From contig NZ_CP017174.1 of the NCBI RefSeq assembly GCF_006402735.1, positions 4,033,001 through 4,097,000 on the forward strand: DNA of 64,000 nt, read 5' to 3'. The notes below the pieces were generated by a model. It was not told the origin of the DNA. It did no database searches and was given only the letters and a program-made list of their open reading frames with translations. Source of the stretch: Myxococcus xanthus (lineage in GTDB: Bacteria; Myxococcota; Myxococcia; Myxococcales; Myxococcaceae). Positions 44,901 through 52,448 of this stretch are shown piece by piece; position 1 is the first letter of the stretch; each line of letters begins with the position of its first letter. A program made the position numbers and the translations under genes.

Positions 44901-45660
44901 CACGTTGCCTGGGGCCTGGGCGTTGGACCTGATGCTGCAAGCCGCGGTGGGCAACGGGCGGCCAGAGCTGCGCACCGTCACCATCGAGGACGTCCGGTTC
45001 TCACGCTTCATCCGCGTCAAGCCGGGGAGCCGCCAGCATCTGCGCGCCGAATGCACGCCCCTCATCGATGAGCCCGGACGGCATGGCGTGCGGGTCCGGC
45101 TGATGGGGGACATCGTCCATGCGTCGGGTGTCGTGCTGGAGAAGGACCTCGTCTATGCGGAGGCGCGGTTCACGCTGACGGCGGAGCCGCCTCGGGGCAC
45201 GCCGGAGCTGGATGCGGCGGCGCCGTCGGGACAGGCACTGCGGGTCCACGACCCACACTGCGCCGCTGGTGCGCCCATCGAACTGCGGAAGATGTTCGAC
45301 TGCCTGGAGGAGATTCACATCGAGCCGTCGGCCCGGTTTGCGCGGTTGGGCCTGCCGACCGAGCCTCGTCAGGCGGGAAGCACCGTGCCCGCGCTCGTCC
45401 TGGATGCCGCCTTGCGGCTGAGCGCGATGCATGTGGATGGGGAGTCGAGCGCGGTGTTCGCGCCCATCCAGTTCCAGCGGGCCACGTTCGACCGGGGCCT
45501 GGTGGACGTCCGGGGGGGAGCGCCGCTTCACCTCTCGTTGAAGGCACTTCCTCCGCGAGTGGATGGCGACCTGCTGGAGTGCGGCACCGTCGCTGCGCTC
45601 GACGAGGCGGGACGGCTTCGGATGTTGCTCGAGGGCGGCCTTGCGCGGCCCATGGCTTGA
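38914..45660 (+). CDS. Iterative polyketide/fatty-acid synthase, TE-AT-KS-KS0-KR-DH
   Basis: This 2248-residue multienzyme starts with residues 1-150, a hotdog fold resembling enediyne thioesterases (FDDTMAYGSHHFLTNFKF, then QCAGREHLLF). The AT spans about 209-500, with active Ser in GHSFGEIA (about 305). The KS spans about 539-985, with Cys in DAACASS (about 733) and His in EAHGTAT (about 867) and LIGHVGWAAGA (about 905). A half-length KS-like domain at about 1045-1240 has DAGAASSS, with Ala for Cys (about 1172). Four 32-residue repeats follow (1286-1413). The KR region is about 1430-1945, with TGGGRGVT and active Tyr in GQADYGSAN. A double-hotdog DH begins near EDHLVRGTPTLP (about 1990). 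There is no ACP or phosphopantetheinyl transferase. It follows the di-ACP gene by 23 bases and is assumed to use it. Confidence 0.88.
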   Translation: MGYFAVPYDIHFDDTMAYGSHHFLTNFKFQCAGREHLLFSPDVFDVPEFRRDFDQVLLLTYEGYSRNLAPANLGDRLVVLTTLEERGEVSIRFCFRTLKSDGTPVACGFQTVLCADRTSGALCSFPKSFLRCFDSLSGIFERAGARSFRDCVQKGGSALKDVFPESIRALAKSLLADPASLGASRVVSLEGAPAARTAESPDALVLPQGATAFLFAGQGSFEPGLYLQLKALDPDLGDELQGVAAACRAVGVEAEPLLAARDVSDVRRALEQLPQLDQLGIYLSGVLGARWMQRQGASPDVFVGHSFGEIAAMAAAGALDLRAGAQVVCQRIRALQVLPDDFGTLAAVALGESEAVRAIAECGASGLHIAGRNHARQTVVAGARGQLARLRALLEGRGQGFTFVSSRYPFHHPDMAPAAKSFREMLGRVPMQAPRGRVYSPIERRAYVGGQPELADALASHLVRSFDFLGTVETLSRAGCTRFVDCGTTGVLARIVQKIIPAETAAEVSVISNLLPAERSAPSAGIEPKSVEAAAVDDSGIAVVSLGCILPGGAKDPETYWQNIRKGISGIVDQGLLQPELVTDFAGPAGTPDRTYTLLTGHVRDEDLVAPPGFDPTRFQQYVREQKLLAIALSQAMQGLKPVASKSPGRIQCLLGSTAEGSAEYDAALSVEAGEALLSARGERGHDVAALASAAREALGVEAISRDLAPHPTLQAVVTDVVGQGVATTLLDAACASSLYAMALGMKALERGDSDLILAGGVFSPGPGNSCLFSQFNGLSATGSRPFDARADGVIFGEGAGVVGLMRLKDAVAAGHRVHAVIRGAGLSSDGRSSSANVPRSEGQVAAMEACYSGAQVDPASVQYIEAHGTATPAGDATELRSIARVFGGKRSGVQLASVKALIGHVGWAAGAASVIKLCKAMEHRLFPVQSNFDAPGAALRAMGPGFEVNTREQPWPENGELPRRAATNGFGFGGTNAHLVLEEYRGPSSAPRSREGTSSEAELVVVATEGLFPDGRGRPEAGVPVEVGTRFDLKAMRLPPTVRLLPDISEDMDATQHLGLVVASALAQKLGTFDALRSGTAIVLGLEGKTRRGVEAVQRVLAFTLQRRLKEKARREPASAAVLPLAERLHSAVMGSLRPSGPYTLQGMMPNVTPGRVAGALDVKGPNFVVDAGAASSSAALQAARGLLESGFELVLVGSTHIGRPGEVGGAQQPEEGAALFAVTTAEKARRLGLKPMCHLQLSTRGTKGTGAGVDLPPHSAAESLALLRAVQAAADGRAGTLRFHPDAATGVRLEVRLHPMADVQDVEGSLPSLRARSEAATGGSFEAQPRPMSDGQPVESMQSSSRAHANAATEGRLGVSSRAAEQGGRIDASTSPLRTHPDAVTDGRSELPSRPSEGMRLAPSRPVESASSPVDGASGAESQAASGGFDHAAPIQYLSPVLVERPARKTQPSYLRGRRVLFIAEDVALARELAARAEALCGTEHVILCPGTGSDSGRLRYVDLTTETSAEAGLAALGFEPEVILAVSRIEAGALEAAVVADTAMKHGALELLFLAARRAYERLSRGEVALVSLCIGAVGPRRCLHPMSGLFAGMLKSIGREVPARNVRAVSTTAMPIQKALELAEAELGSDVDGNHSIEVCFEGPVRCVRVLRVTDVTADQAATLDSRSVVLLTGGGRGVTAVLAGALLKRFGCKVVLVGRSDPDEAPLRVLQAREEDLPAMEREFYASELASNRGVRMPELRKRFERFLAARELKATLEGLGRLPGEVLYRAVDVTRAADVDRVVQEIVDTHGRLDLVVHGAGTQTSKKLNRRQLGELRTNLGTKLLGLRNLREACVSRLARPVPFHVLTSAFSYIGNDGQADYGSANEALDRLCAWVSDASQEVRWCSVGWLAWDGIGMTRGSEYRVLGASRHLRGIRAEEGEALFLQLVDGRPRQAINVQLTESERSYYALEVLPAEEARSLSAGPVQRELVVDAASVPCLEDHLVRGTPTLPGAWALDLMLQAAVGNGRPELRTVTIEDVRFSRFIRVKPGSRQHLRAECTPLIDEPGRHGVRVRLMGDIVHASGVVLEKDLVYAEARFTLTAEPPRGTPELDAAAPSGQALRVHDPHCAAGAPIELRKMFDCLEEIHIEPSARFARLGLPTEPRQAGSTVPALVLDAALRLSAMHVDGESSAVFAPIQFQRATFDRGLVDVRGGAPLHLSLKALPPRVDGDLLECGTVAALDEAGRLRMLLEGGLARPMA
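42769..43152 (+). repeat. Four tandem 96-bp units in the synthase linker
   Basis: Units begin at 42769, 42865, 42961 and 43057, each exactly 96 bases, encoding 32-residue repeats that start HPDAATG, RSEAATGG, HANAATEG and HPDAVTDG. Similarity is highest at the unit start and fades later, especially in the fourth copy. They lie between the degenerate KS and the KR region, are in frame, and are hydrophilic (Pro/Ser/Arg/Glu), consistent with a flexible spacer that grew by in-frame duplication. Confidence 0.75.
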
Positions 45661-45684
45661 GACCTCCTTCCTTCGGATGAACGC

Positions 45685-46791
45685 ATGAATTCTTCCAATC
45701 CCCAGGCGGGTCCCATTCCCGCCGATGACCCCCGGCGGCTGCGGTCGGAGCTGCGCCGGGTGATGCCGCCGGAGTCCTTCCAGCCGCAGCCCCTGCGAGG
45801 CATCGTCGCGTTCGGGCTGGTTCCGGTGATGGTGGTCTTGATGTGGGCCGCGGGAAGCGGGCGGCTGCCATGGTGGGCGTGCCTGCTCAGCTCGTTCGCG
45901 CTCGGGCAGATGGTGACGGCCGTGGGGCTGGCGGCGCATGAGGCGCTGCACCACGCGGTGTTCCGCAGCAGGGCGCTCGAGAGTCTCCTGGGCTGGGTGG
46001 GCTTCAGCCCGTTCCTGGTGACACCCGGGAACTGGCGGGCGTGGCACGTCCAGGCACACCACAGCGCGGCGAACGTCCTGGTTCGGGACCCGGACATCCT
46101 GCCGCGTCAGAGCGAGTGGCGGACCCAGTGGTTCGCGAAGGTGTTCCACGCGATGTCCCCGGGATCGGGCTCGTTGCTGAGCTTCGTCAGCTTCAGCTTC
46201 TTCTTCACCGCCCAGGGACAGGCCTTCCTCTGGCACCACAGCCGGCTGCCGCAGTTCAAGCATGTGCACATGCATCGAACGCGGGAGCGCATCCTCACGG
46301 TGCTCGTGACGCTGGGGTGGGTCGCGGTGGGCTGGTGGATGGGGCCAATGGGGGCGCTCTATGCGCTCATCCTCCCGCTCCTCATCGGCAACATCACCTT
46401 GATGATCTACATCGCCACCAACCATTGGCTGCTGGCCGCGCACGAGGAGTCGGACAACCCCTTCGTGAACACGGCCAGCGTGGCGACGCATCCGGTGATG
46501 GACTGGCTGCACTACAACTTCAGCCACCACCAGGAGCACCACATCTTCCCGGCCATGAGCCCGAAGTTCGCGCCGCTGCTTCGCAAGCACCTGCGCGAAC
46601 TCAACCCCGAAGCGTCACAGGTGTACCCGCACCTGCACGCGCTCCGGATGCTGTACCGGCGCCCGGCGCTCTATGCCGAGGACGGACAGACGCTCATGGC
46701 ACCGGAGGGGACGCCTTCGATTTCGACGGAAGCGCTGCGCAGCCAGCTCAAGGGAGGTGATTCAAGTCTTGAACACGGCCTGCCCCGGTGA
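45685..46791 (+). CDS. Membrane fatty acid desaturase
   Basis: This 368-residue protein has the three histidine boxes of the di-iron membrane desaturase family: HEALHH (residues 85-90), HVQAHH (121-126) and HHQEHH (281-286). About four hydrophobic helices (around residues 30-75, 160-180 and 205-245) anchor it in the inner membrane with the His boxes on the cytoplasmic face. It would use O2 and an electron donor to place a double bond in an acyl chain. It follows the synthase by 24 bases and precedes the methyltransferase by 27, so it very likely acts on the synthase product or its lipid ester. No ferredoxin or reductase gene is nearby. Confidence 0.9.
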   Translation: MNSSNPQAGPIPADDPRRLRSELRRVMPPESFQPQPLRGIVAFGLVPVMVVLMWAAGSGRLPWWACLLSSFALGQMVTAVGLAAHEALHHAVFRSRALESLLGWVGFSPFLVTPGNWRAWHVQAHHSAANVLVRDPDILPRQSEWRTQWFAKVFHAMSPGSGSLLSFVSFSFFFTAQGQAFLWHHSRLPQFKHVHMHRTRERILTVLVTLGWVAVGWWMGPMGALYALILPLLIGNITLMIYIATNHWLLAAHEESDNPFVNTASVATHPVMDWLHYNFSHHQEHHIFPAMSPKFAPLLRKHLRELNPEASQVYPHLHALRMLYRRPALYAEDGQTLMAPEGTPSISTEALRSQLKGGDSSLEHGLPR

Positions 46792-46818
46792 ACGGCTACG
46801 CCTATGTTATGGGGCACC

Positions 46819-47667
46819 ATGCCTCCGTCCGACACCGAGTCCTACCTCCTCGATTACCACCGCCGGCTCGCGGGCGTGACCGCGCGGTGGTTCGCGAAGA
46901 CTCCCGTGATTCGGGGCGACAGCCGATTCGCTTCCACCTATGAGTTGCTGGCGGCGGAAGTCCCCCAGGACGCGCGGCCGAGGACCGTGCTCGACCTGGC
47001 TTGCGGCGATGGCTACCTGCTCGAGTTGCTCGCTCGGCGGGCGCCTCAGTGTCCGGGACTCGTCGGCCTGGACATGAGCGAGGACGAGCTCGCCCAGGCC
47101 CAGGCGCGATTGAAGGGGGCCGCCACGCTGATTCGAGGCGTGGCGCAGTCGCTCCCCTTCGAGGACGCCAGCCTCGACGTCGTGCTCAGCCACCTGGCGC
47201 TCATGCTGATGGATGACTGCGAGAAGGTCCTCTCCGAGATTCGCCGCGTCCTGACGCCTGCCGGGAAGCTGTCCTGCGTCGTCGGCGGAGGCTTCGTGCC
47301 TTCCGGGGCGCTCGCGGTGTTCCGCGCCCTGATGAAACCCGCCATCGAGGCGCAGCCGCGCCCCCTGCTGAGCCTGGGCGACACGCGCTTCCGCTCCACC
47401 GAGGGGCTGAGGGCACTCTTCGACCTCGCCTTCGAGCATGTCGAGGTCTTCGACCTCGAGGTCCAGGAAGGCGGGCCGCCCGAGCAGGTCTGGGCTTCCC
47501 TCTCCACCACCTACGACGCCGACCAGCTCTCGCCCGACGCACGCGAGGACGTCCGGCGCGCGTTCCTCGCGGCCGTGGAGCCCATGAAGGATTCAACTGG
47601 AAACATCACCTGTCTCTGGAGCATGCGGCAGGTGACGGCGAGCGCGCCACGACGCCGCGGCGTGTAG
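46819..47667 (+). CDS. SAM-dependent class I methyltransferase
   Basis: This 282-residue protein has the Rossmann methyltransferase motifs VLDLACGDGYLLELLARR (motif I), GLDMSEDELAQA (motif II), SLPFEDASLDVVLSHLALMLM (motif IV) and IRRVLTPAGKLSCVVGG (motif V/VI). It belongs to the Methyltransf_11/UbiE-like group that methylates small molecules. It is the last gene of the synthase operon, 27 bases after the desaturase, so methylation of the polyketide or fatty acid product (O- or C-methyl) is the natural inference. ATG 46819 is preferred over an in-frame ATG 15 bases upstream. Confidence 0.87.
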   Translation: MPPSDTESYLLDYHRRLAGVTARWFAKTPVIRGDSRFASTYELLAAEVPQDARPRTVLDLACGDGYLLELLARRAPQCPGLVGLDMSEDELAQAQARLKGAATLIRGVAQSLPFEDASLDVVLSHLALMLMDDCEKVLSEIRRVLTPAGKLSCVVGGGFVPSGALAVFRALMKPAIEAQPRPLLSLGDTRFRSTEGLRALFDLAFEHVEVFDLEVQEGGPPEQVWASLSTTYDADQLSPDAREDVRRAFLAAVEPMKDSTGNITCLWSMRQVTASAPRRRGV

Positions 47668-47690
47668 GGCCTGTCGTGACCTGTCTGGCG

Positions 47691-47712
47691 CCTTGTCGCC
47701 CAAACGACAAGG
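47691..47712 (+). terminator. Stem-loop after the synthase operon
   Basis: CCTTGTCG (47691-47698) pairs perfectly with CGACAAGG (47705-47712) around a 6-base loop, 23 bases after the methyltransferase stop. There is no T-tract, so this may be a weak terminator or an operator for the following PhoX-like gene. Confidence 0.4.
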
Positions 47713-47790
47713 TGACCGACTCGTGATGAGTTGGCGCGCGGGCATGTGCAATCCAATCTCCTGGGCCTTCTGGCGAATGGAGACGTGCCC

Positions 47791-48945
47791 ATGCAGCGCA
47801 GGAGCTTCCTTCGACTCACCGCGATGAGCAGCGGACTCCTGGTCCTGGGGCCGGGTTTCTGGCGTTCCGTCTATGCCGCTCCCGCCCGGCCGGGGCCTGG
47901 CCCCTACGGTGCCATCTCCGGTGCTCCGGATGCTCAGGGGCTGAGGCTGCCCGCGGGTTTCAGCTCACGCATCATCGCTCGCACCGGACAGCGCGTTCCC
48001 GGCACCCACTACACGTGGCACGCCGCTCCGGACGGCGGCACCTGTTTCCCCACCGACGATGGCGGCTGGGTCTACACCTCCAACTGTGAGTTGCCGCTAA
48101 TTGGAGGTGCCTCATCGATTCGCTTCGATGGCGGCGGCAACGTGACGAGCGCCTACCGCATCCTCGAGGGCACCCAGCTCAACTGCGCCGGAGGGCCCAC
48201 GCCCTGGGGCACCTGGTTGTCCTGTGAGGAGTGGGACGGGGGCCATGTCTGGGAATGCAATCCCCAGGAACCCTCACAGGGGCAGCGGCGTAGTGCCCTG
48301 GGCACCTTCGCCCACGAAGCCGTCGCCGTGGACTCGGTGGGCATGCGCCTGTACCTGACGGAGGATCGGCCGGAGGGGCGGTTCTACCGCTTCACTCCCG
48401 CCCAGTGGCCCTCGCTGTCCTCGGGCACCTTGGAGGCCGCGAAGCTGAACGGCAGCGCGCTGGATGGCACCGCCACCTTCAGCTGGGTGAGGGTCTCCGC
48501 CTCGCTTCCCGCGTCTCTGCAGCTCGCCCGTTTCCTGACCACCGCGTTCGATGGCGGCGAGGGTTGCTGGTACGACAGCGGCACCATCTACTTCACGACC
48601 AAGGGCGACAATCGTGTCTGGGCCCACACCCCGGCCACCGGCACGGTGGAGCTCCTCTACGACGACGACCTCTACCCGGAGTCGCCGCTGCGCGGCGTGG
48701 ACAACATCACCGTGTCCCGCTCGGGTGACCTCTACGTGGCTGAGGATGGTGACGACCTCCAGCTGTGCGTCTTCACCCCGGGCCCTGAGCGCTCCGTCGC
48801 GCCATTCCTCCAGGTGGTGGGGCACGCGGGCTCCGAACTCACCGGCCCCGCCTTCAGTCCGGATGGCCAGCGGCTGTACTTCAGCTCGCAGCGCGGGACG
48901 GATGGCAACGGCGTCACCTTCGAGGTGCGTGGCCCGTTCCGTTGA
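47791..48945 (+). CDS. PhoX-family (DUF839) exported protein
   Basis: The protein has 384 residues. The N-terminus MQRRSFLRLTAMSSGLL is a twin-arginine signal, consistent with folding and metal loading before export. The body is a beta-propeller of PhoX type: GPTPWGTWLSCEEWDGG, TFAHEAVAVDSVGMRLYLTEDRPEGRFYRF, and FSPDGQRLYFSSQRG near the end. PhoX enzymes are Ca/Fe-dependent alkaline phosphatases, but many family members have no proven activity and this one is shorter than classical PhoX. ATG 47791 has a GGAG 8 bases upstream. It appears monocistronic. Confidence 0.85.
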   Translation: MQRRSFLRLTAMSSGLLVLGPGFWRSVYAAPARPGPGPYGAISGAPDAQGLRLPAGFSSRIIARTGQRVPGTHYTWHAAPDGGTCFPTDDGGWVYTSNCELPLIGGASSIRFDGGGNVTSAYRILEGTQLNCAGGPTPWGTWLSCEEWDGGHVWECNPQEPSQGQRRSALGTFAHEAVAVDSVGMRLYLTEDRPEGRFYRFTPAQWPSLSSGTLEAAKLNGSALDGTATFSWVRVSASLPASLQLARFLTTAFDGGEGCWYDSGTIYFTTKGDNRVWAHTPATGTVELLYDDDLYPESPLRGVDNITVSRSGDLYVAEDGDDLQLCVFTPGPERSVAPFLQVVGHAGSELTGPAFSPDGQRLYFSSQRGTDGNGVTFEVRGPFR

Positions 48946-49001
48946 CGCAAGGGCGCGTCTCGCGCGGCGTTGTTCGTCGCGTGGGGCCGTGTCACGGCGG
49001 T

Positions 49002-49042
49002 GGGCCCGAAGCCATCGAGCGCAAGCTCTCGGCTCCGGGCCC
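49002..49042. terminator. Stem-loop between convergent PhoX-like and hutH genes
   Basis: A long interrupted stem combines GGGCCC (49002-49007) with GGGCCC (49037-49042), AGCC with GGCT, and GAGC with GCTC around a GCAA tetraloop. It lies in the 133-base gap between the two converging genes and has no long T-tract. It probably serves both directions. Confidence 0.5.
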
Positions 49043-49078
49043 TGCGTCAGTGGAGACGCCGATGCCACTCGTACGACG

Positions 49079-50605
49079 TCAGGCCGTGGCGGAGCGCACC
49101 GCCGCGAGCAGTTCGCCGGAGTCGACGAGCTGGCTCACCGCCTCGATGTCCCGGTGCAGCTCGCGGTCCTTGTCCATGTGGGGGACCTTCGAGCGCACCA
49201 GCTCATACGCCGCGAGGGCGCCCTTGCCGGGCTTCAGCGGCAGGCGGAAGTCCAGGGCCTGCGCCGCCACCAGGATTTCAATCGCGAGGCACGAACGGGC
49301 GAAGTCGCTGACCTGACGGCCCTTGAGCGCCGCCGTCATGCCCATGGACACGTGGTCCTCGCGGCCCGCGGATGACGGAATCGAATCCACCGACGCGGGG
49401 TGGCTGAGCACGCGGGACTCGGCCACGAGCGCGGCGCTGGTCACCTGCGCGATCATGAAGCCGGAGTTCAACCCGGAGTTCTTCGCCAGGAACGCCGGCA
49501 GGTTGGACAGCGACGGGTTCACGAGCTGCTCCACGCGCCGCTCGCTGATGGACGACAGCTGCGTCAGCGCCATGGCCACCACGTCCATGGCCAGGGAGAT
49601 GGGCTGGCCGTGGAAGTTGCCTCCCGACACGATGCGCTCCGTGTCCGCGAAAACGAGCGGGTTGTCCGTGGCGCTGTTGACCTCCACCTCCAGGATGCGT
49701 CGGGAGAACGCGATGCCCTCGCGCGCCGCGCCGTGCACCTGCGGCATGCAGCGCAGGGAGTAGGGGTCCTGCACCTTGCTGCAGTTGACGTGCGACTCCA
49801 CCAGCTCGCTGTCCACCAGGATGCGCCGCAGGTGCGCCGCGACGTCCTTCTGGCCCGGGTGCGCGCGCACATCGTGAATCTCAGGGATGAAGGGCTTGTG
49901 GCTTCCCAGCAGGCCCTCCAGCGTCATGGCGCCCGCGACGTCGGCGATGTCCGCCAGGGACTCCGCGCGAAGCTGGAGCAGGGTGCCCACTGCGCACATG
50001 GCCTGCGTGCCGTTCACCAGGGCGAGGCCCTCCTTGGCCTCCAACACCACCGGTTGCAGGCCGGCGCGCTCCAGCGCCTGCTTCGCGGGCATCCGCTGGC
50101 CCTGGTGGAAGGCTTCACCTTCGCCGATGAAGACGAGCGCCAGGTGCGCCAGCGGGGCCAGGTCTCCGGAGGCGCCCACGCTGCCCCGCTCGGGGACCAC
50201 GGGCACGACGTCCCGGTTCAGCATGTCCAGCGCCAGGGCCAGCGTCTCCATGCGGATGCCGGAGTAGCCCTTGGCGAGCACGTTGCAACGGAGCAGCAGG
50301 AGCGCCCGCGCCTCCGGAAGGGGGAGGGGCGTGCCGACGCCACAAGCGTGGGAGAGGATGAGATTGCGCTGGAGGTCGCGCAGGTCCTTCTTGTCGATGC
50401 GGACTTCGGCCAACGTGCCAAAGCCGGTGTTGATGCCGTAGGCGGGCGTGTCTCCGGCGGCGACGCGGTCCACCAGGGCGCGCGAGGCCCGCACGCGGGT
50501 GGCGGCGTCGGGCGACAGCTCCACGGTGGCCTCGTTGCGAGCCACCTGGAGGATTTCCTCGAGCTTCAGGGTGTCACCGTCGATGAGGATACGGGGGCGC
50601 GACAT
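49079..50605 (-). CDS. hutH: Histidine ammonia-lyase
   Basis: The gene encodes 508 residues from ATG 50605 (GGAG 8 bases upstream). It has the MIO-cofactor triad Ala145-Ser146-Gly147 in [14 protein letters not shown], the N-terminal [13 protein letters not shown] with the catalytic Tyr loop, and [20 protein letters not shown] plus [12 protein letters not shown] in the helical core. It converts L-histidine to trans-urocanate and ammonia, the first step of histidine breakdown, as a cytosolic tetramer. Related MIO lyases act on Phe or Tyr. The length and the SH ([10 protein letters not shown]) selectivity-region residues fit histidine. The other hut genes are not adjacent. Confidence 0.93.
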   Translation of the reverse strand: MSRPRILIDGDTLKLEEILQVARNEATVELSPDAATRVRASRALVDRVAAGDTPAYGINTGFGTLAEVRIDKKDLRDLQRNLILSHACGVGTPLPLPEARALLLLRCNVLAKGYSGIRMETLALALDMLNRDVVPVVPERGSVGASGDLAPLAHLALVFIGEGEAFHQGQRMPAKQALERAGLQPVVLEAKEGLALVNGTQAMCAVGTLLQLRAESLADIADVAGAMTLEGLLGSHKPFIPEIHDVRAHPGQKDVAAHLRRILVDSELVESHVNCSKVQDPYSLRCMPQVHGAAREGIAFSRRILEVEVNSATDNPLVFADTERIVSGGNFHGQPISLAMDVVAMALTQLSSISERRVEQLVNPSLSNLPAFLAKNSGLNSGFMIAQVTSAALVAESRVLSHPASVDSIPSSAGREDHVSMGMTAALKGRQVSDFARSCLAIEILVAAQALDFRLPLKPGKGALAAYELVRSKVPHMDKDRELHRDIEAVSQLVDSGELLAAVRSATA

Positions 50606-50677
50606 TCGGGGCTCCAAGGGGTGCGGCGAAAGGGCGGGCACCCTAGCGTAAACGGGTGCGGTGGTGCTGGCCGGCGC

Positions 50678-50706
50678 TTTACACCCGCTAGCCGGGCTCG
50701 TATAGC
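50678..50706 (+). promoter_or_regulatory. Sigma-70-type promoter of the aspartate kinase gene
   Basis: TTTACA (50678-50683) and TATAGC (50701-50706) are separated by 17 bases, matching consensus at 5 of 6 and 4 of 6 positions. The expected transcript start is about 25 bases before the aspartate kinase ATG, leaving just enough leader for the GGGAGG Shine-Dalgarno. Confidence 0.65.
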
Positions 50707-50740
50707 TCCCGCCCGTCTGAAGAGGGAGGTTGCAGGCGCC

Positions 50741-52018
50741 ATGGCACTCATCGTCCAGAAGTATGGCGGTACCTCCGTGGGTGACGTGGCCCGCATCAAG
50801 AACGTGGCCCTGCGCTGTCTGGCCGCCCAGGAGGCGGGGCATGACGTGGTCGTCGTCGTGTCCGCCATGTCCGGCGAGACGAACCGGCTGCTGAAACTGG
50901 TGGCGCAACTCACCGACCGGCCGGACGAGCGCGAGCAGGACGTGGTCGTGGCTACCGGTGAACAGGTCTCCATCGGCCTGCTGGCCATGGCCATCCATGC
51001 CCAGCAGGGGAAGGCGACCAGCTTCCTCGGCCACCAGGTGCGCATCGTCACCGACAGCACCTTCTCCAAAGCGCGCATCAAGAGCATCGACGCGCAGCCC
51101 ATCCGCGCCGCGCTGGCCCGGGGCCACATCGTCGTGGTGGCGGGCTTCCAGGGTGTGGATGAGTCCGGCAGCGTCACCACGCTGGGCCGTGGCGGCTCCG
51201 ACACCACCGCCGTGGCCGTGGCCGCCGCGCTGAACGCGCACGCCTGTGAAATCTACACGGACGTGGACGGCGTCTACACCACCGACCCCAACATGGTTCC
51301 GTCCGCGCGCAAGCTGGACCGCATCACCTACGAGGAGATGCTGGAACTGGCCAGCGTGGGCGCCAAGGTGTTGCAGATCCGCTCGGTCGAGTTCGCCATG
51401 AAGTACAAGGTGCCGCTGTGGGTGAAGTCGTCCTTCACCGATGACCCCGGCACCCTCGTGTGTGAGGAGGACAGTTCCATGGAGGATGTGCTGGTCCGTG
51501 GCGTCGCGTATGACCGCAACGAGGCGAAGATCACGGTGTGTGGTGTGCCGGACGTCGCGGGCGCCGCGGCGAAGATCTTCGGTCCGCTCGATGAGAAGCA
51601 CATCGTGGTGGACCTCATCGTGCAGAACCCGTCCAAGAATGGCCGCACGGACCTGACCTTCACCGTGGGCAAGGCGGACTTCCTCACCGCGCAGGAAGTG
51701 GTGCGGAAGGTCGCCGAGGAGATTGGCGCGTCCGGTATCGAGACTGACGGGGACATCGCGAAGGTGTCCATCGTGGGCGTGGGCATGCGCAATCACTCGG
51801 GCGTGGCGGCGCGGATGTTCCAGGCGCTGTCCGCCGAGGGCATCAACATCCAGATGATCTCCACATCGGAGATCAAGGTGTCGTGCGTGGTCCACGCCAA
51901 ATACACGGAGCTGGCCGTGCGCGCGCTGCACACCGCCTTCGGGTTGGATCAGCCCATGCCTCCGGAAGGGGTCTCCGCCGTCTCGGAGACGGCGGCCCTG
52001 ATGGGCGAGAAGGTCTGA
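50741..52018 (+). CDS. lysC: Aspartate kinase
   Basis: The gene encodes 425 residues. The kinase domain begins [20 protein letters not shown] (KYGGTS signature). It continues with [31 protein letters not shown] and [13 protein letters not shown]. Two C-terminal ACT domains (residues about 265-425) contain [19 protein letters not shown] and [20 protein letters not shown], and are expected to bind lysine and/or threonine for feedback control. It phosphorylates L-aspartate, the entry step to lysine, threonine, methionine and diaminopimelate. Its own promoter is visible just upstream and it is divergent from hutH. The ComEA-like gene follows after 4 bases. Confidence 0.95.
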   Translation: MALIVQKYGGTSVGDVARIKNVALRCLAAQEAGHDVVVVVSAMSGETNRLLKLVAQLTDRPDEREQDVVVATGEQVSIGLLAMAIHAQQGKATSFLGHQVRIVTDSTFSKARIKSIDAQPIRAALARGHIVVVAGFQGVDESGSVTTLGRGGSDTTAVAVAAALNAHACEIYTDVDGVYTTDPNMVPSARKLDRITYEEMLELASVGAKVLQIRSVEFAMKYKVPLWVKSSFTDDPGTLVCEEDSSMEDVLVRGVAYDRNEAKITVCGVPDVAGAAAKIFGPLDEKHIVVDLIVQNPSKNGRTDLTFTVGKADFLTAQEVVRKVAEEIGASGIETDGDIAKVSIVGVGMRNHSGVAARMFQALSAEGINIQMISTSEIKVSCVVHAKYTELAVRALHTAFGLDQPMPPEGVSAVSETAALMGEKV

Positions 52019-52022
52019 GCAC

Positions 52023-52439
52023 ATGGCGAGCCGCACCGCCGCGCTCGCCGCCGTCGCGCTGGGGGTGCTGGGCGTGGGCGTCGTCGCACGCCTGCGCTGG
52101 CCGGATGCGGCGCCCGCGTTGGACTGCGCCGCTGAGTCAGTGCGGATCCGTCCGGATGGTGTGGCCCTCTGTGGTGACGGCGCCGTGCCGACCGGGGCTC
52201 AGGCGCTGGCCCTGGGGCGTCCGTTGGATTTGAACTCGGCGACCGAGGAGGAGCTTGCCCTGCTCCCGGGCGTCGGGCGTTCCCTGGCGCGGAGCCTCGT
52301 GGAGGCACGCGAGGAGCAGGGCGGCTTCAAGAGCTGGGATGACGTGGATGCGGTCCGTGGCGTGGGTGCTGCCAAGTTGCAGACCCTCCGGGCGGCCACG
52401 GCGCTTGGAGCGCCTCCCGACGCCGGGCCCGTGTGGTAA
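52023..52439 (+). CDS. ComEA-like helix-hairpin-helix protein
   Basis: The protein has 138 residues. An N-terminal membrane helix ([18 protein letters not shown]) is followed by a short extracytoplasmic linker. The C-terminal ComEA/HhH domain reads [29 protein letters not shown] and [21 protein letters not shown]. ComEA proteins bind incoming double-stranded DNA during natural transformation; short single-domain forms are also widespread outside competence. The gene follows lysC by 4 bases and precedes the zinc-ribbon gene by 9, suggesting a shared transcript. Confidence 0.85.
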   Translation: MASRTAALAAVALGVLGVGVVARLRWPDAAPALDCAAESVRIRPDGVALCGDGAVPTGAQALALGRPLDLNSATEEELALLPGVGRSLARSLVEAREEQGGFKSWDDVDAVRGVGAAKLQTLRAATALGAPPDAGPVW

Positions 52440-52448
52440 GCACGTCGA

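Noticed and set aside
43153-44940. 595-codon minus frame opposite the synthase
   Set aside because: No domains, His/Gln/Arg-rich; the plus frame encodes KR and DH domains.
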